Notes: generated from the letters alone by a model not told the origin. A stretch of 64,000 nucleotides of DNA from CAMPKL01 sp963805925 (GCA_963805925.1 CAWDWB010000005.1:1-64000), one strand, 5' to 3'. Positions 52,730-61,247 are shown, counted from the first letter of the stretch. Program-made: numbers and translations.

Positions 52730-53227
52730 CTATTGAGTGTCCGCCGAAGGCCCGTAGATCCCTGGGACCTTGCCGCCCATCGGGCGCAAGTATGTGCTGA
52801 GCTGGCCGCGGTGGTGGACCGAATGCTTGGCCGACATCGCCAGAAAGTTCACTCCTGACGTCTGGATCATGCCGAACATGTCGATCGTGTCGTTTAGTTT
52901 GTCTCCTGGCATGGCGCGCACACGATCCATCGCCGCTGGAAGTTTTTCCTTGTAATAGGCGACGGCGTCAGCCGGACTCATGATGCCGCAAGCGTCGGAA
53001 TCGTCCGGGGGAGGCGTGAACTCTCCGTTGGCGATGCAGTTCAACAGCCACTCGTCTTCGAGAGCGATGTGCCGGACGAGTCCGAGAGCGGACTTGGACT
53101 TCGGGTCCGGCTGGTAGTCGAGGTTAGCTGTCGGTACCGCTTCGATTACGCGGATAGTGGCCGGCATTTCGTTTTCGAAATCGGCGATGAGAAAGTCGGC
53201 GATGGCTTTGGTCTGGTTGGAATCCAC
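52730..53227 (-). CDS. DinB-family protein 2
   Basis: A 165-residue four-helix-bundle protein. LVRHIALEDEWLLNCI and MSAKHSVHHRGQLSTYLRPMGGKVP hold the metal-binding histidines; the last motif H-x3-HRGQL is characteristic of this superfamily. The GTG at 53227 has AAGGAG six bases upstream and is preferred over the longer frame. It resembles, but is not close to, the DinB protein at 31501. Function is unknown, perhaps thiol transfer. Confidence 0.85.
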   Translation of the reverse strand: MDSNQTKAIADFLIADFENEMPATIRVIEAVPTANLDYQPDPKSKSALGLVRHIALEDEWLLNCIANGEFTPPPDDSDACGIMSPADAVAYYKEKLPAAMDRVRAMPGDKLNDTIDMFGMIQTSGVNFLAMSAKHSVHHRGQLSTYLRPMGGKVPGIYGPSADTQ

Positions 53228-53570
53228 AGGATGCTCCTTTTCTTCGATTGATGTTTCTTCTCTGGTCTCTAGCCGATCCGCTTTGGGCAACTGCTAGATA
53301 CCCGGATGTGTAGCAACCAGCGTCCGCGTTACAGAGTAGGGGACGAAAAGGGAGGAAAGAGGACGGGCTGCACCGAGTCGAAACAGCCCAGCAGCATAGT
53401 ACCCTTCGGTCTCGATTCGTCCTTGACTGCCTGAGCCCGTGCTGACGGTTCTGATACCTTCCCCCGGGCAGGGCGATCTGCCAGCCGATTTTCACCTGTC
53501 GGCAGCAAGAGGAAGAATATGAGGAAAGCCGTGACTGATTTTGGAACGAAACGATGAATCATCGCCCTCG

Positions 53571-53800
53571 CCGCATCCAGGCGATGGCTGGGTCGACGCC
53601 AAAGGCAGCTTCCTAGCCGCCGTCGGCGCCGGGCCCGTCTATGAACTACTCGTCAAGCATGAGACGAGTTCCGACGTGTCCCCCCGGTTGGTATGCGGGT
53701 CATCGACGGCGCCGTCAGCTTCCACGAGTGTGCCGGCGGGCACACGTCGCTGCCGAGCTGGCCGACGTTCCTGGAGTTTGCCGAACGGCAGTTGCAGTGA
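53571..53800 (+). pseudogene. C-terminal remnant of an alpha/beta-hydrolase (esterase), frameshifted
   Basis: The plus strand reads GDGWVDAKGSFLAAVGAGPVYELL in one frame and, after a run of six C at 53680-53685, MRVIDGAVSFHECAGGHTSLPSWPTFLEFAERQLQ in another, to a stop at 53800. The GGHT...WP.FL.FA pattern looks like the C-terminal end (catalytic His) of glucuronoyl-esterase/acetyl-xylan-esterase-like proteins. About 70 residues remain of a protein normally several times longer. The stretch 53228-53570 holds only a weak minus-strand frame (53329-53562, signal-like N-terminus) that I do not trust. Confidence 0.5.
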
Positions 53801-53809
53801 TTCTGGGGC

Positions 53810-54724
53810 TCAGCCCAGAGCTGGCGATCCCACGGCTAACCAAGCCGCGCAATCCGGCGAGAGGTTCGCGTTTACCGTGTCTTCGTACTTCTGAATTTCT
53901 TCGGCGCTCAGCATGTCCCGCCAACGGTTGTTCGTACCCTTGTTGATGAAGCTCTTCATGCCGCCGTCCCATAGCTCGTTCAGTCCGGGCGAAAGAGACT
54001 CCGCGTTCTCTTTCATATAGGCGAAGGTGCAATGCTCGACGATGGCCGGCCATTTTGCCTCGTCGATGGGAATATCGAGGAACTCCGCGATGCGGCGCAT
54101 CTCGCCCGGCAAGTCTGCCTTCAGGTCGTTGTAGTGCAACAGTTTCACGTTGGGCAAATGGCGAATATCCCACCACGTCTGGATGTTCTCCCAATAGGGC
54201 CAGTACGGAGCTGCATCGTTGTCCAGCCAATCATGGAAGAACTGCCGAATGTCCACCGTCGGCCGGGACAGGGGTCTATCCTCATTTCCCGGCAAGCTGT
54301 TGATGATTCCGTAGAACTCATCTTTCATGATCATCAGGTGGTTGTACCAGCTCCACACGACGTCGCGGCCGTCTCGTGCGAGGTAAATATACTTCGCCCT
54401 TGGCGACATCACCAGGGCGTCCGCCGGCAGGTGCGTCTTCAAACAGCGCCGATGGGTTTGCGCCGCCAACTGATCCATCATGGGCTCGTACGGAATGATC
54501 CGCATGTCGACCCACGGCGCGATGTCCATCGTAGCGATCTGCTCCTGCCCTTCGAAGATCAACTGCGTCACGATCTGCTGGCACCAGGTGGTCCCGGATT
54601 TGGCCCAGGTGCCGATGACGATGTCGTCGTCGCGAAACGCGAAGCCGTCCCAGCGAGTGGATTCCATCACTGGATGGACATATTCCCGTTTCTTTTCGGG
54701 AACGGTAGCGACGTTGTCGGACAT
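53810..54724 (-). CDS. PAPS-dependent sulfotransferase
   Basis: A 304-residue cytosolic-type sulfotransferase that transfers sulfate from PAPS to an alcohol or phenol. WAKSGTTWCQQI is the 5'-phosphosulfate loop, RRCLKTHLP the following block, and YIYLARDGRDVVWSWYNHL the 3'-phosphate motif. DELYDGG-type blocks near the end (LWDGGMKSFINKGTNNRWRD, close to the eukaryotic G-x-x-G-x-x-K) are present. A good AAGGAG Shine-Dalgarno is seven bases before the ATG. The natural acceptor is unknown; it lies alone between gene fragments. Confidence 0.9.
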   Translation of the reverse strand: MSDNVATVPEKKREYVHPVMESTRWDGFAFRDDDIVIGTWAKSGTTWCQQIVTQLIFEGQEQIATMDIAPWVDMRIIPYEPMMDQLAAQTHRRCLKTHLPADALVMSPRAKYIYLARDGRDVVWSWYNHLMIMKDEFYGIINSLPGNEDRPLSRPTVDIRQFFHDWLDNDAAPYWPYWENIQTWWDIRHLPNVKLLHYNDLKADLPGEMRRIAEFLDIPIDEAKWPAIVEHCTFAYMKENAESLSPGLNELWDGGMKSFINKGTNNRWRDMLSAEEIQKYEDTVNANLSPDCAAWLAVGSPALG

Positions 54725-54861
54725 GCCGGGGCTCCTTTGTTTGCCGCAGACAGGTTAGCACCATCGCACGCCCACCGGCGGTCAGCATTTTCCTCAACAT
54801 CCGACCCAGAGGACTGTCGGCCCCGGCTGACCACGATCACCCTGCTTAACGGCCAACCGAC

Positions 54862-54881
54862 TTGACACGGGGTGGTATACC
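54862..54881 (+). promoter_or_regulatory. promoter-like element of RNA copy 3
   Basis: TTGACA (54862-54867), eight bases, then TATACC preceded by TGG (54873-54881). It shares CTTGACACGG..TG.TA.A.CT with copies 1 and 2 in otherwise different surroundings, at the same distance from the 72-nt core. Confidence 0.45.
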
Positions 54882-54887
54882 TAGAAG

Positions 54888-55099
54888 CAGAAGAGCCCCA
54901 GTTAGGCCAGGCACGGCTGGGGCCCCCGACGCGTAGGGAGCAGTACTTGGGGCATGCCGATGAGGCCAAACGAAACGGCAGCGTAAGAGCGAAACAGAAA
55001 CTAGGGTCGACCCAAAGACATCTCCGGTTCCCCGCTTGGAAGGGAATCCAACCTGCGTCCCAAAGGGCTCCTGGAAACAGGGGCCCTTTGGGCGTTTGG
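54888..55099 (+). ncRNA. putative structured RNA, copy 3
   Basis: This plus-strand copy holds the identical 72-nt core at 54978-55049. Its 5' domain is different in sequence from copies 1 and 2 but keeps the first hairpin: GCCCCAG (54895-54901) pairs with CTGGGGC (54917-54923), and the 13-base loop TAGGCCAGGCACG matches the other loop (TAGGCGAGATACG) at 10 of 13 positions. The terminator is also different. No LOG fragment accompanies this copy, which shows that the RNA, not the LOG piece, is the conserved unit. The next gene (55266) starts 167 bases after the RNA and is not obviously controlled by it. Confidence 0.65.
55059..55092 (+). terminator. hairpin with GAAA tetraloop at end of RNA copy 3
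   Basis: A 15-bp stem (CCCAAAGGGCTCCTG / CAGGGGCCCTTTGGG, one G-T pair) closed by GAAA and followed by CGTTTGG. The T-run is poor, but the stem is very strong and lies where copies 1 and 2 carry an unrelated GC hairpin. Confidence 0.55.
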
Positions 55100-55265
55100 C
55101 CTTCAATGAATCAACTCGCCAAATCCGGCGCCCAACGTGCCTCCGCAATGCCAATCTGCGCCTCGTGGGGCGCAAACTCGTTCCCGCCGCAAACGCCTCC
55201 TTGAAGTAAGCTACATAGCGGTGGGGCGCCAGTGGCGCTCCGTATTCAGCTCCGGAGGAACTCGC

Positions 55266-56171
55266 ATGCAGATTCGAAAGTTCGCATTGACGTTAGTCTT
55301 GATCGCGCTCTGTGCCGGCGTTGCAGTTGGGGCCACGCCCCCGGGCATGCCCGACGGCTGGTCCGACGGCTACGTCTACGCCAACGGAATCCGCATCCAC
55401 TACTATCACGCCGTTTCTACGCCCGGTAAACCCGTCATCGTCATGGCCCACGGCTTCAGCGATTACGGTCTCAACTGGACGACTCTGACCGAAGACTTAC
55501 AAGACGACTATGACATCTACATGGTCGATGCCAGAGGTCATGGGTATACCGATCCGCCCGTTGCTGACGAAAAGGGCGACGTCGCCGTGGAGGACCTCGT
55601 CGGGTTCCTGCGCGAGATGAAGATCGAGAAGCCGATCCTGATGGGTCACTCAATGGGCGCCGCCACGGTGATGCGAATTGGCGCGACCTACCCGGATCTC
55701 CCCAAGGCGGTGATCATGCTCGACCCCGGACTAGGGCTTCCCGGCACCGGACGGCCCGCACCCCCAAAACAATCACAAGCCGAGGCGATCAAGGCTGCGC
55801 TGGCTCGCAATAATACGCCCTACGACGACCTCGTGGCGCAATGCCGCAAAGGGACGCCGCTCTGGGACCAACTGGACTGCGAGTACTGGGCAGTGTCCAA
55901 GAGAATCTTCCACGGTTCTTATGCGCCCGGAGGCCGTATCTCAACCGGCGCAAGACGAATGAGCACGTCAGAGACCCTGAGTAAGATTACGGCCCCCGCG
56001 CTGATCCTCAAGGCCGATGCTACGCCCGAGATCCGAGCGGCAAACAACGAAGCCGCCAAAGTCCTCAAGAACGGCAAGCTCGTCCACATCGACGGCGCCG
56101 GCCACAACCTGCACCACGACCAGCGTAAGAAGACTGTGGAAGTGCTGACGGCATTCCTCGGCTCGCTCTAG
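55266..56171 (+). CDS. alpha/beta-fold hydrolase, exported
   Basis: A 301-residue exported hydrolase with a signal peptide (LTLVLIALCAGVAVGA). The lid-free core has VMAHGFSDYGLNW (oxyanion His-Gly), YDIYMVDARGHGYTD, LMGHSMGAATVMR with the nucleophile Ser, LKADATPEIR (acid) and DGAGHNLHHDQ (His). Substrate unknown. GGAGG sits seven bases before ATG 55266, which fixes the start; the frame upstream is not coding. A partial copy of its 3' end is at 58222-58281. Confidence 0.88.
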   Translation: MQIRKFALTLVLIALCAGVAVGATPPGMPDGWSDGYVYANGIRIHYYHAVSTPGKPVIVMAHGFSDYGLNWTTLTEDLQDDYDIYMVDARGHGYTDPPVADEKGDVAVEDLVGFLREMKIEKPILMGHSMGAATVMRIGATYPDLPKAVIMLDPGLGLPGTGRPAPPKQSQAEAIKAALARNNTPYDDLVAQCRKGTPLWDQLDCEYWAVSKRIFHGSYAPGGRISTGARRMSTSETLSKITAPALILKADATPEIRAANNEAAKVLKNGKLVHIDGAGHNLHHDQRKKTVEVLTAFLGSL

Positions 56172-56185
56172 ACCGGGGTTCGGCG

Positions 56186-57469
56186 CTACACGAAGAACGG
56201 CACGTCGGGCACGGCGTACTTGCGCATTCCTTCTTCGTTGATCTCAACACCGATGCCGGGCTTGTCGGAAACGGCGATAAACCCATCCTCGACCATGTCG
56301 CCGTCGAAGGTGACGATTTCCTTGAACATCGGATCCGTGTGAAAGTAAGTCTGCCACTCCAGAATCATGAAGTTTGGCACCGAGGCGCAGACATGCGCCG
56401 AGGCCATCGCGCCGAGATAGGAAGACACCATGTGCGGGGCGAACGGCACATAGTACAGATTCGAGAGGTTCGCGATGCGCTGACCTTCCGCCAGCCCGCC
56501 CACTTTCTGCAAATCGGGCATAATGATGTCGACCGCGCCCTCTTCAAGCAACTTGCGGAAGCCGTGCGCTAGATACAAATTCTCTCCCGTGCAGATCGGC
56601 GTACTGGTCGAGTGCGTGATCCACTTGTAGGCATCGACGTTTTCCGCCGGAATCGGCTCTTCAAGCCACATCAGGTTGATCGGCTCCATGCGCTTGGCCA
56701 CCTGTTGGGCGGTGGCGGCGTCATACCGCCCGTGCATGTCCGCGCAGATATCGATGTTGGGACCGACCGCTTCGCGCGCCGCCGACATCTGATCCACCAT
56801 ACGCTGGACTTCAGCGGGACTGGCTGTCCAATTGAAACGGTCGTACTTATTCGGGTCGTTCGCTTGATCGAGGTCGAACTTCACGGCGGTGAAACCCATA
56901 TCGACAGCATTCTTGGCCGCTTCGGCAAATTGTTGGGGCGTAGGTAAACGCGCCTGATACAACGCCGTATCCATGTAGACGCGGACGCTATCGCGGAACT
57001 TGCCGCCGAGCAACTGGTACACCGGCAAACCAAGCGCCTTGCCGGCCAAGTCCCAAAGTGCATGTTCAATGGCCGTCAGCACCGCTACGTAAATGCCGGA
57101 CTGGGCGCCCTCAAAGAAGCCGGCCTTGCGGACCTGCTCAAATAGGCGGTTCACGTTAAGCGGGCTCTGCCCGCGGATGCGTTGACCAAATGTCTTCACC
57201 AAGTGATAGGTGCCTGGCGTGGCGTCAGCGGCTTCTCCGCAGCCCCAAATATCTTGATTCGTGTGAACTTTCACGAATAGAGCGTGTCCCCCGCGAATGA
57301 AGCCGCAGGTCACGTCGGTGATCTGCAAGTCCGAAGGCATCGACGACTGCCCGGCGCCGTCGACGGCGTTCTGCAGTCCTTGCGCGAAGACGGCGGGCGA
57401 GAGAGATGCAGCGGCGCCGGCGAGGGCGCTGTTTGCTAAAAACGATCGGCGGGAAAGGGAAGAATGCAT
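56186..57469 (-). CDS. enolase-superfamily sugar-acid dehydratase (GalD-like), Tat-exported
   Basis: About 427 residues. The N-terminus has a twin-arginine signal (LSRRSFLANSALAGAAA). GFTAVKFDLDQA, ICADMHGRYDAATAQQVAKRME, WLEEPIPAEN, PICTGENLY and FAPHMVSSYLG give the metal-ligand acids and the His base in the order seen in D-galactonate dehydratase-like members of the mandelate racemase subgroup. The substrate is likely a hexonate, but this is inferred. It is convergent with the alpha/beta-hydrolase gene (14-base gap). Export of such an enzyme is unusual outside Bryobacterales-type bacteria. Confidence 0.85.
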   Translation of the reverse strand: MHSSLSRRSFLANSALAGAAASLSPAVFAQGLQNAVDGAGQSSMPSDLQITDVTCGFIRGGHALFVKVHTNQDIWGCGEAADATPGTYHLVKTFGQRIRGQSPLNVNRLFEQVRKAGFFEGAQSGIYVAVLTAIEHALWDLAGKALGLPVYQLLGGKFRDSVRVYMDTALYQARLPTPQQFAEAAKNAVDMGFTAVKFDLDQANDPNKYDRFNWTASPAEVQRMVDQMSAAREAVGPNIDICADMHGRYDAATAQQVAKRMEPINLMWLEEPIPAENVDAYKWITHSTSTPICTGENLYLAHGFRKLLEEGAVDIIMPDLQKVGGLAEGQRIANLSNLYYVPFAPHMVSSYLGAMASAHVCASVPNFMILEWQTYFHTDPMFKEIVTFDGDMVEDGFIAVSDKPGIGVEINEEGMRKYAVPDVPFFV

Positions 57470-57664
57470 TGTGCTGACTCCGGGACGGCAAGGAAAAACC
57501 GCCCGGCGCACATGCTAACACGAGGGCGCAGCCTAGGGCCGTTCCGTCATAGCCTCACGTTTCCCACAAAGCTAGCCAACGCCGGCAGAAGCGTACCGAG
57601 GATGGACCACAGAAGCCCGGGCGAAGCACTCTCTGTCGGCGTGCTCTGCAGCTTCGGCTTCACG

Positions 57665-57868
57665 TCACTGCATCGCTTCTTTGGCGGCATGCCAGCGTCG
57701 CCGGGCCTCGTCATCTTTTGGTTCGAGAATTCGCCGTATTCCCTGTAGTTCTGCGCGGCGGGAAATCTCGGTGTCCGAGGCCGAGAGGCCTACGGACGTA
57801 TACGCAGTGCTGTGCATAACGGACCTCCACTTGTAGCTTGGTGGCGGGCGCCAGGTTTCACGCGTCAT
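57665..57868 (-). CDS. hypothetical small ORF, 67 aa
   Basis: MTRETWRPPPSYKW... ends in a charged helix (DDEARRRWHAAKEAMQ). It overlaps the end of the next minus-strand frame by 11 bases (ATGACGCGTGA), which would suit translational coupling. I recognise neither product; there is no clear Shine-Dalgarno. It may be part of a decayed gene. The stretch 57470-57664 shows nothing. Confidence 0.25.
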   Translation of the reverse strand: MTRETWRPPPSYKWRSVMHSTAYTSVGLSASDTEISRRAELQGIRRILEPKDDEARRRWHAAKEAMQ

Positions 57869-58082
57869 TGGGGGACGAGTTTACCTTGGTTATCGCTGAG
57901 CTTAAACTCCCGTTCGGTGGTAGTGTCCTAACAATCAACTGCTGGGGCGCTGGCGGTTCATCTTCCTGGTGACGCGAGAGCAGATCCTGCCAGTAAGCCT
58001 CAAGAAACGTCAGGCGAGCGACGGGCGATGCTTCCGGAGTGTTTTCGGGGCCGGTCAACTCGACTAGGTCCTCGAACAGCAT
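57858..58082 (-). CDS. hypothetical small ORF, 74 aa
   Basis: MLFEDLVELTGPENTPEASP... is acidic and predicted helical (ARLTFLEAYWQDLLSRHQEDEPP). No family is evident, and upstream signals are weak. The two small frames together might be the remains of a toxin-antitoxin-like pair or one broken gene; I cannot choose. Confidence 0.25.
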   Translation of the reverse strand: MLFEDLVELTGPENTPEASPVARLTFLEAYWQDLLSRHQEDEPPAPQQLIVRTLPPNGSLSSAITKVNSSPNDA

Positions 58083-58181
58083 GACTCAACGCTAAATCAG
58101 CGTTACGCATTCGAGCAATGGATCGAAGGTTTGTCTTTGTAGGGTCTTGTGCCTAAGCCTCGCTCGACTGGTGGCCTGCCC

Positions 58182-58224
58182 GGTGCGGCAGAACCCAGTC
58201 GCGGCGGGGGAAATGACAGGTGTC
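58182..58224 (-). pseudogene. 3'-terminal scrap of an msrA gene
   Basis: The minus-strand reading TCHFPRRDWVLPHR matches TCHFPRSGWVLPRR at the C-terminus of the intact msrA product (59604-60110). Only about 15 codons remain. Confidence 0.55.
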
Positions 58225-58281
58225 CACGATAAGCATCAGAGGACGGTCGAAGTACTGACCGAGTTCCTCAGTTCGTTGTTG
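58222..58281 (+). pseudogene. 3'-terminal scrap of the alpha/beta-hydrolase gene
   Basis: The plus-strand reading HDKHQRTVEVLTEFLSSL matches HHDQRKKTVEVLTAFLGSL at the end of the hydrolase at 55266-56171. It abuts the msrA scrap, and the two point towards each other. Confidence 0.55.
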
Positions 58282-58354
58282 GCGCGCGCAGTCAGCAAGG
58301 GGCGAGGCAGCGTCAGTCCCTTGCCGCCCCAGCGGCAACTACGCCTTGTTCCAC

Positions 58355-58807
58355 TTAGGTGAGGGCGTAAGCGTAAACTTCATGAAGTTTCATTACGGCG
58401 CCACGGCGGGTCGCTTCCTCGAACTTCGCATCGCCGAGTGTCTGCCGGATCCTCGTCGTGGCCTCTGAAAGCTGTGCCACAAACGGATTCGATTCGAAAA
58501 GTCTCGCGACGGCGCCATTCAATACCGCGGCAGCGTAGCCATACCCAAGCCGCTTAAACAAGACGATCAGGCTGCCGATTCCGTGTGAGATTAAGAGGAG
58601 ATCCGTGGACCTACGCCAGTGGTCCATCATTTGGGAGAAATTCTCTAAGGCCGCAATCGGATCCATTTGGGTCGCCTGAAGCGCTGCGACTTCCGCTGCC
58701 CCCATGGCCTCCCAAAGACGGTTGCCGGACTCGCGTGCGATCGCGATAGAGCGCTCATAGGCCGCCGCCATCGCCAGATCGGTGTACGCCCACACGAACG
58801 GCGCCAT
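58355..58807 (-). pseudogene. C-terminal fragment of a TPR-type ATPase regulator
   Basis: About 150 residues with TPR-like repeats (AMAAAYERSIAIARESGNRLWEAMGAAEVAAL, DPIAALENFSQMMDHWRR) and the ending GDAKFEEATRRGAVMKLHEVYAYAL, which closely resembles the tail of large ATP-binding regulators (adenylate-cyclase/LuxR type with NB-ARC and TPR). The N-terminal ATPase part is missing; at 58807 the DNA passes straight into the metallo-beta-lactamase fragment, so the gene is cut. Confidence 0.6.
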
Positions 58808-58825
58808 CTCGGTGTTGCCTATGCG

Positions 58826-59577
58826 CGATATCGCCTCCCGGCCATAGCGCTTGGCGTACCGGTCAACGCCTTTCTGTCGATGGCCCGCGATCCGGTGCTT
58901 GTGGACACAGGCATGGCTGCGGATAGCGTCCAGTTTCTGGAGTCGTTTCGCAACGTCATGGACCCCAAGGACCTCAGGTGGATCTGGTTAACCCATCCGG
59001 ACCCCGACCATACCGGCAGCCTGCTTGAACTCCTGGAGGAGTCGCCGCAGGTCAAAGTCATCACGACATTCTTCGGGTACGGAATCCTGGGTCTTTCGAA
59101 GCCGTTGCCGCTGGATCGCGTCTACTTCCTCAATCCCGGCCAAGCGATCAGCATGGGTGATCGAACCCTGACGGCGGTGATCCCGCCAACATTCGACAGT
59201 CCGTCCACAACGGGATGCTACGACTCTCGGTCTGGAGTCTTTTTTAGCGCGGATTATTTTGGCGCAGTGCTGACGGCGCCGGCTCAGGAGGCCGGGGCGA
59301 TCCCGAAGGACGACCTCCAGGCGGGTCAGCTCTTGTGGGAGTCCATTGATCATCCGTGGATTCGAAAATTGATCGACTGAAACTCGCTGGGGACTTGAAT
59401 GCCATTCGACGGATGGATCCGCGTTTGATTTTGAGCGGCCATCTGCCGCCGGCATCCGGTATGACGCGCTCATTTCTCGATACCATGGCCCAATCGCCGG
59501 ATGCGGCGCCCTACAGCGGACCGGATCAAGCAGCCCTTGAGAAATTGTTGGCGCAACTAAACGGATCGGAGAGTTGA
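58826..59577 (+). pseudogene. metallo-beta-lactamase-fold hydrolase, frameshifted and 5'-truncated
   Basis: The plus-strand reading YRLPAIALGVPVNAFLSMARDPVLVDTG, WIWLTHPDPDHTGSLLELLEE (metal motif H-x-D-x-D-H instead of the usual H-x-H-x-D-H), SGVFFSADYFG, then a stop at 59380 in that frame; the remaining domain IDRLKLAGDLNAIRRMDPRLILSGHLPPASG is in another frame and ends 59577. Adding one A to the run GAAAATT near 59365 joins the two. No convincing start codon is present before the junction with the TPR fragment. Presumably non-functional. Confidence 0.65.
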
Positions 59578-59603
59578 TCCGCGCCGCCAAGGGCGTCGAG
59601 GGG

Positions 59604-60110
59604 CTACGCAGCGCCTTCGCGGCGGGGCAGAACCCAGCCCGAGCGAGGGAAGTGGCAGGTGTACCCGTTCGGGTAGCGCTCAAGGTAATCCTGGTGCTCG
59701 GGTTCGGCTTCCCAGAAAGCGCCGGCCGGCACGACCTCGGTTACCACCGGCCCAGGCCATAGGCCGGAGGCGTCGACGTCGGCGATCGTCTCCTCTGCCA
59801 CGGCCTTCTGTTCATCCGAGAGGTAGTAGATTGCCGAGCGGTACGATGTCCCGACGTCGTTGCCCTGGCGGTCTTTCGTCGTGGGGTCGTGGATTTGAAA
59901 GAAGAATTCCAGCAGCTTGCGATAGCTAATCTGGTCGGGGTCGAACTCGATCTCGATCGCCTCTGCGTGCGTGCCGTGATGGCGATAGGTGGCGTGTTGC
60001 ACATCTCCGCCGGTATAGCCGACGCGCGTTTCGAGGACGCCCGGCAGTTTGCGAATCAGATCCTGCATGCCCCAAAAGCAGCCGCCGGCTAGAACTGCGC
60101 GTTCGATCAT
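59604..60110 (-). CDS. msrA: peptide methionine sulfoxide reductase A
   Basis: A 168-residue enzyme that reduces the S-epimer of methionine sulfoxide. AGGCFWGMQDLIRKLPGV carries the catalytic Cys in GCFW, then VGYTGGD, HAEAIEIEFDP, FFFQIHDPTTKDRQGNDVGTSYRSAIYY are canonical. The gene directly follows msrB (stop and start adjacent), forming a msrB-msrA pair. The C-terminal region (YTCHFPRSGWVLPRR) lacks the usual resolving-Cys pair but has one Cys. Confidence 0.95.
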   Translation of the reverse strand: MIERAVLAGGCFWGMQDLIRKLPGVLETRVGYTGGDVQHATYRHHGTHAEAIEIEFDPDQISYRKLLEFFFQIHDPTTKDRQGNDVGTSYRSAIYYLSDEQKAVAEETIADVDASGLWPGPVVTEVVPAGAFWEAEPEHQDYLERYPNGYTCHFPRSGWVLPRREGAA

Positions 60111-60578
60111 TTAGACGTCCTCCACTTGGTCGAGATACTTGCCGTAGCCCTCTGCCTCCATGTCGTCGCGGTGGACGAAGCGCAGACTGGCGCCGTTGAT
60201 GCAATATCGCAGTCCGCCGCGGTCGTGCGGACCGTCCTCGAAGACGTGTCCCAGGTGGCTGTCGCCGAAGGTCGAGCGCACTTCGGTCCGTCGCATGCTG
60301 TGGCTGGTGTCGCTGAGCTCGTTGACGTACTCATCGTCGATCGGCTTGGTGAAGCTCGGCCAACCGCAGCCGGATTCGTACTTGTCGGAGCTGGCAAACA
60401 GCGGCTCACCGGAGACGACATCGACGTAGATGCCTGGCTCCTTGTTGTGGAGATACTCGCCGGTGCCGGGCAGTTCGGTTCCGTTTTGCTGCGTCACGCG
60501 GTATTGCTCGGGCGAGAGGTCCGCTACGGCGGCGTCGGTCTTCTTGTATTCCATGTCAGTCAGCTTTGATTCTGACAT
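60111..60578 (-). CDS. msrB: peptide methionine sulfoxide reductase B
   Basis: A 155-residue enzyme for the R-epimer of methionine sulfoxide. GTGEYLHNKEPGIYVDVV, KYESGCGWPSFTKPI, STFGDSHLGHVFEDGP and RYCINGASLRFV with the catalytic Cys are typical. The zinc-binding CxxC pairs of many MsrB proteins are replaced (YVDVVSGEPLF), so it is of the zinc-free type. The stop touches the msrA start. The gene upstream (60587) ends eight bases away. Confidence 0.95.
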   Translation of the reverse strand: MSESKLTDMEYKKTDAAVADLSPEQYRVTQQNGTELPGTGEYLHNKEPGIYVDVVSGEPLFASSDKYESGCGWPSFTKPIDDEYVNELSDTSHSMRRTEVRSTFGDSHLGHVFEDGPHDRGGLRYCINGASLRFVHRDDMEAEGYGKYLDQVEDV

Positions 60579-60586
60579 GCCCGGCT

Positions 60587-61087
60587 TTAGGGCACGATCT
60601 TAATGAGCGTCCTGGGTCCGTCGAGGTTTCTGCCAATAAAGTAGCCCATGAAGGCGCCGCTTGCCCCAACTGCCGCAATGGTGAGCGCGGCGGTGCCTCG
60701 GGAACTCGGCTGAGGTGCAAGAGCGTATAGGCCTACTCCGGCGGCTGCTCCCAAAATTGCGCCGAGTTTTCCACGCCCGCCGCGGCGCGGCTGCAGTAGT
60801 TCGAGCAAAGTCACTGAAGCGCGCGGGATCGATGCGTGTCCCCTGGGATGCACGACGTGGTTGGTGGTTCTGTTGATGGTGAGAATGAGCGTATCGTCGC
60901 GTACCGCAACGACTTCGGCCCTGATGGTCACGGCGTCGGGCAACGTGAGCTGTACCTGGCGCCCCTCAATCAGTGAAGCCAGTTCAGCCCATTTGCGTTC
61001 CTGAGGCTGCTGCTGGGCGAGGGCAGCGTTCCCCAGACAGAGCAATAGGATGAGAGCGGCAAGGCTTAGTCGGGGCATGAGGTTCAC
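60587..61087 (-). CDS. exported hypothetical protein with glycine-zipper region
   Basis: A 166-residue protein with a signal peptide (LAALILLLCLGNAALA), a middle strand-rich part (QVQLTLPDAVTIRAEVVAVRDDTLILTI) that resembles the small beta-barrel of RNA/polymer-binding or SH3-like folds, and a C-terminal Gly/Ala-rich helix pair (KLGAILGAAAGVGLYAL, GASGAFMGYFIGR). Function unknown. It may be co-transcribed with msrB and msrA, hinting at envelope oxidative-stress repair, but this is only neighbourhood. Confidence 0.6.
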   Translation of the reverse strand: MNLMPRLSLAALILLLCLGNAALAQQQPQERKWAELASLIEGRQVQLTLPDAVTIRAEVVAVRDDTLILTINRTTNHVVHPRGHASIPRASVTLLELLQPRRGGRGKLGAILGAAAGVGLYALAPQPSSRGTAALTIAAVGASGAFMGYFIGRNLDGPRTLIKIVP

Positions 61088-61247
61088 GTTGAGACGGAGC
61101 CGGCGCCAATTCGGTTTCAGCGGACCTACTCAACACGTGGGCCAATTGTATATCCGGCGGCATTCGTGGTGTTTTCGGCGAAGGCCCTCTCGGCCAAATG
61201 AGAATCACAATTGACATCGCCTGGCGCGACTGTCACTTTGAGCAGTG

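Noticed and set aside
53329..53562. 77-aa minus-strand frame with a signal-like N-terminus
   Set aside because: No Shine-Dalgarno, no recognisable domain, and a low-quality C-terminal part; it may be chance in a gene-poor gap.
61211..61232. TTGACA before the SDR gene as a promoter
   Set aside because: The expected -10 position 17 bases on (CACTTT) is poor, so the hexamer alone is not enough.
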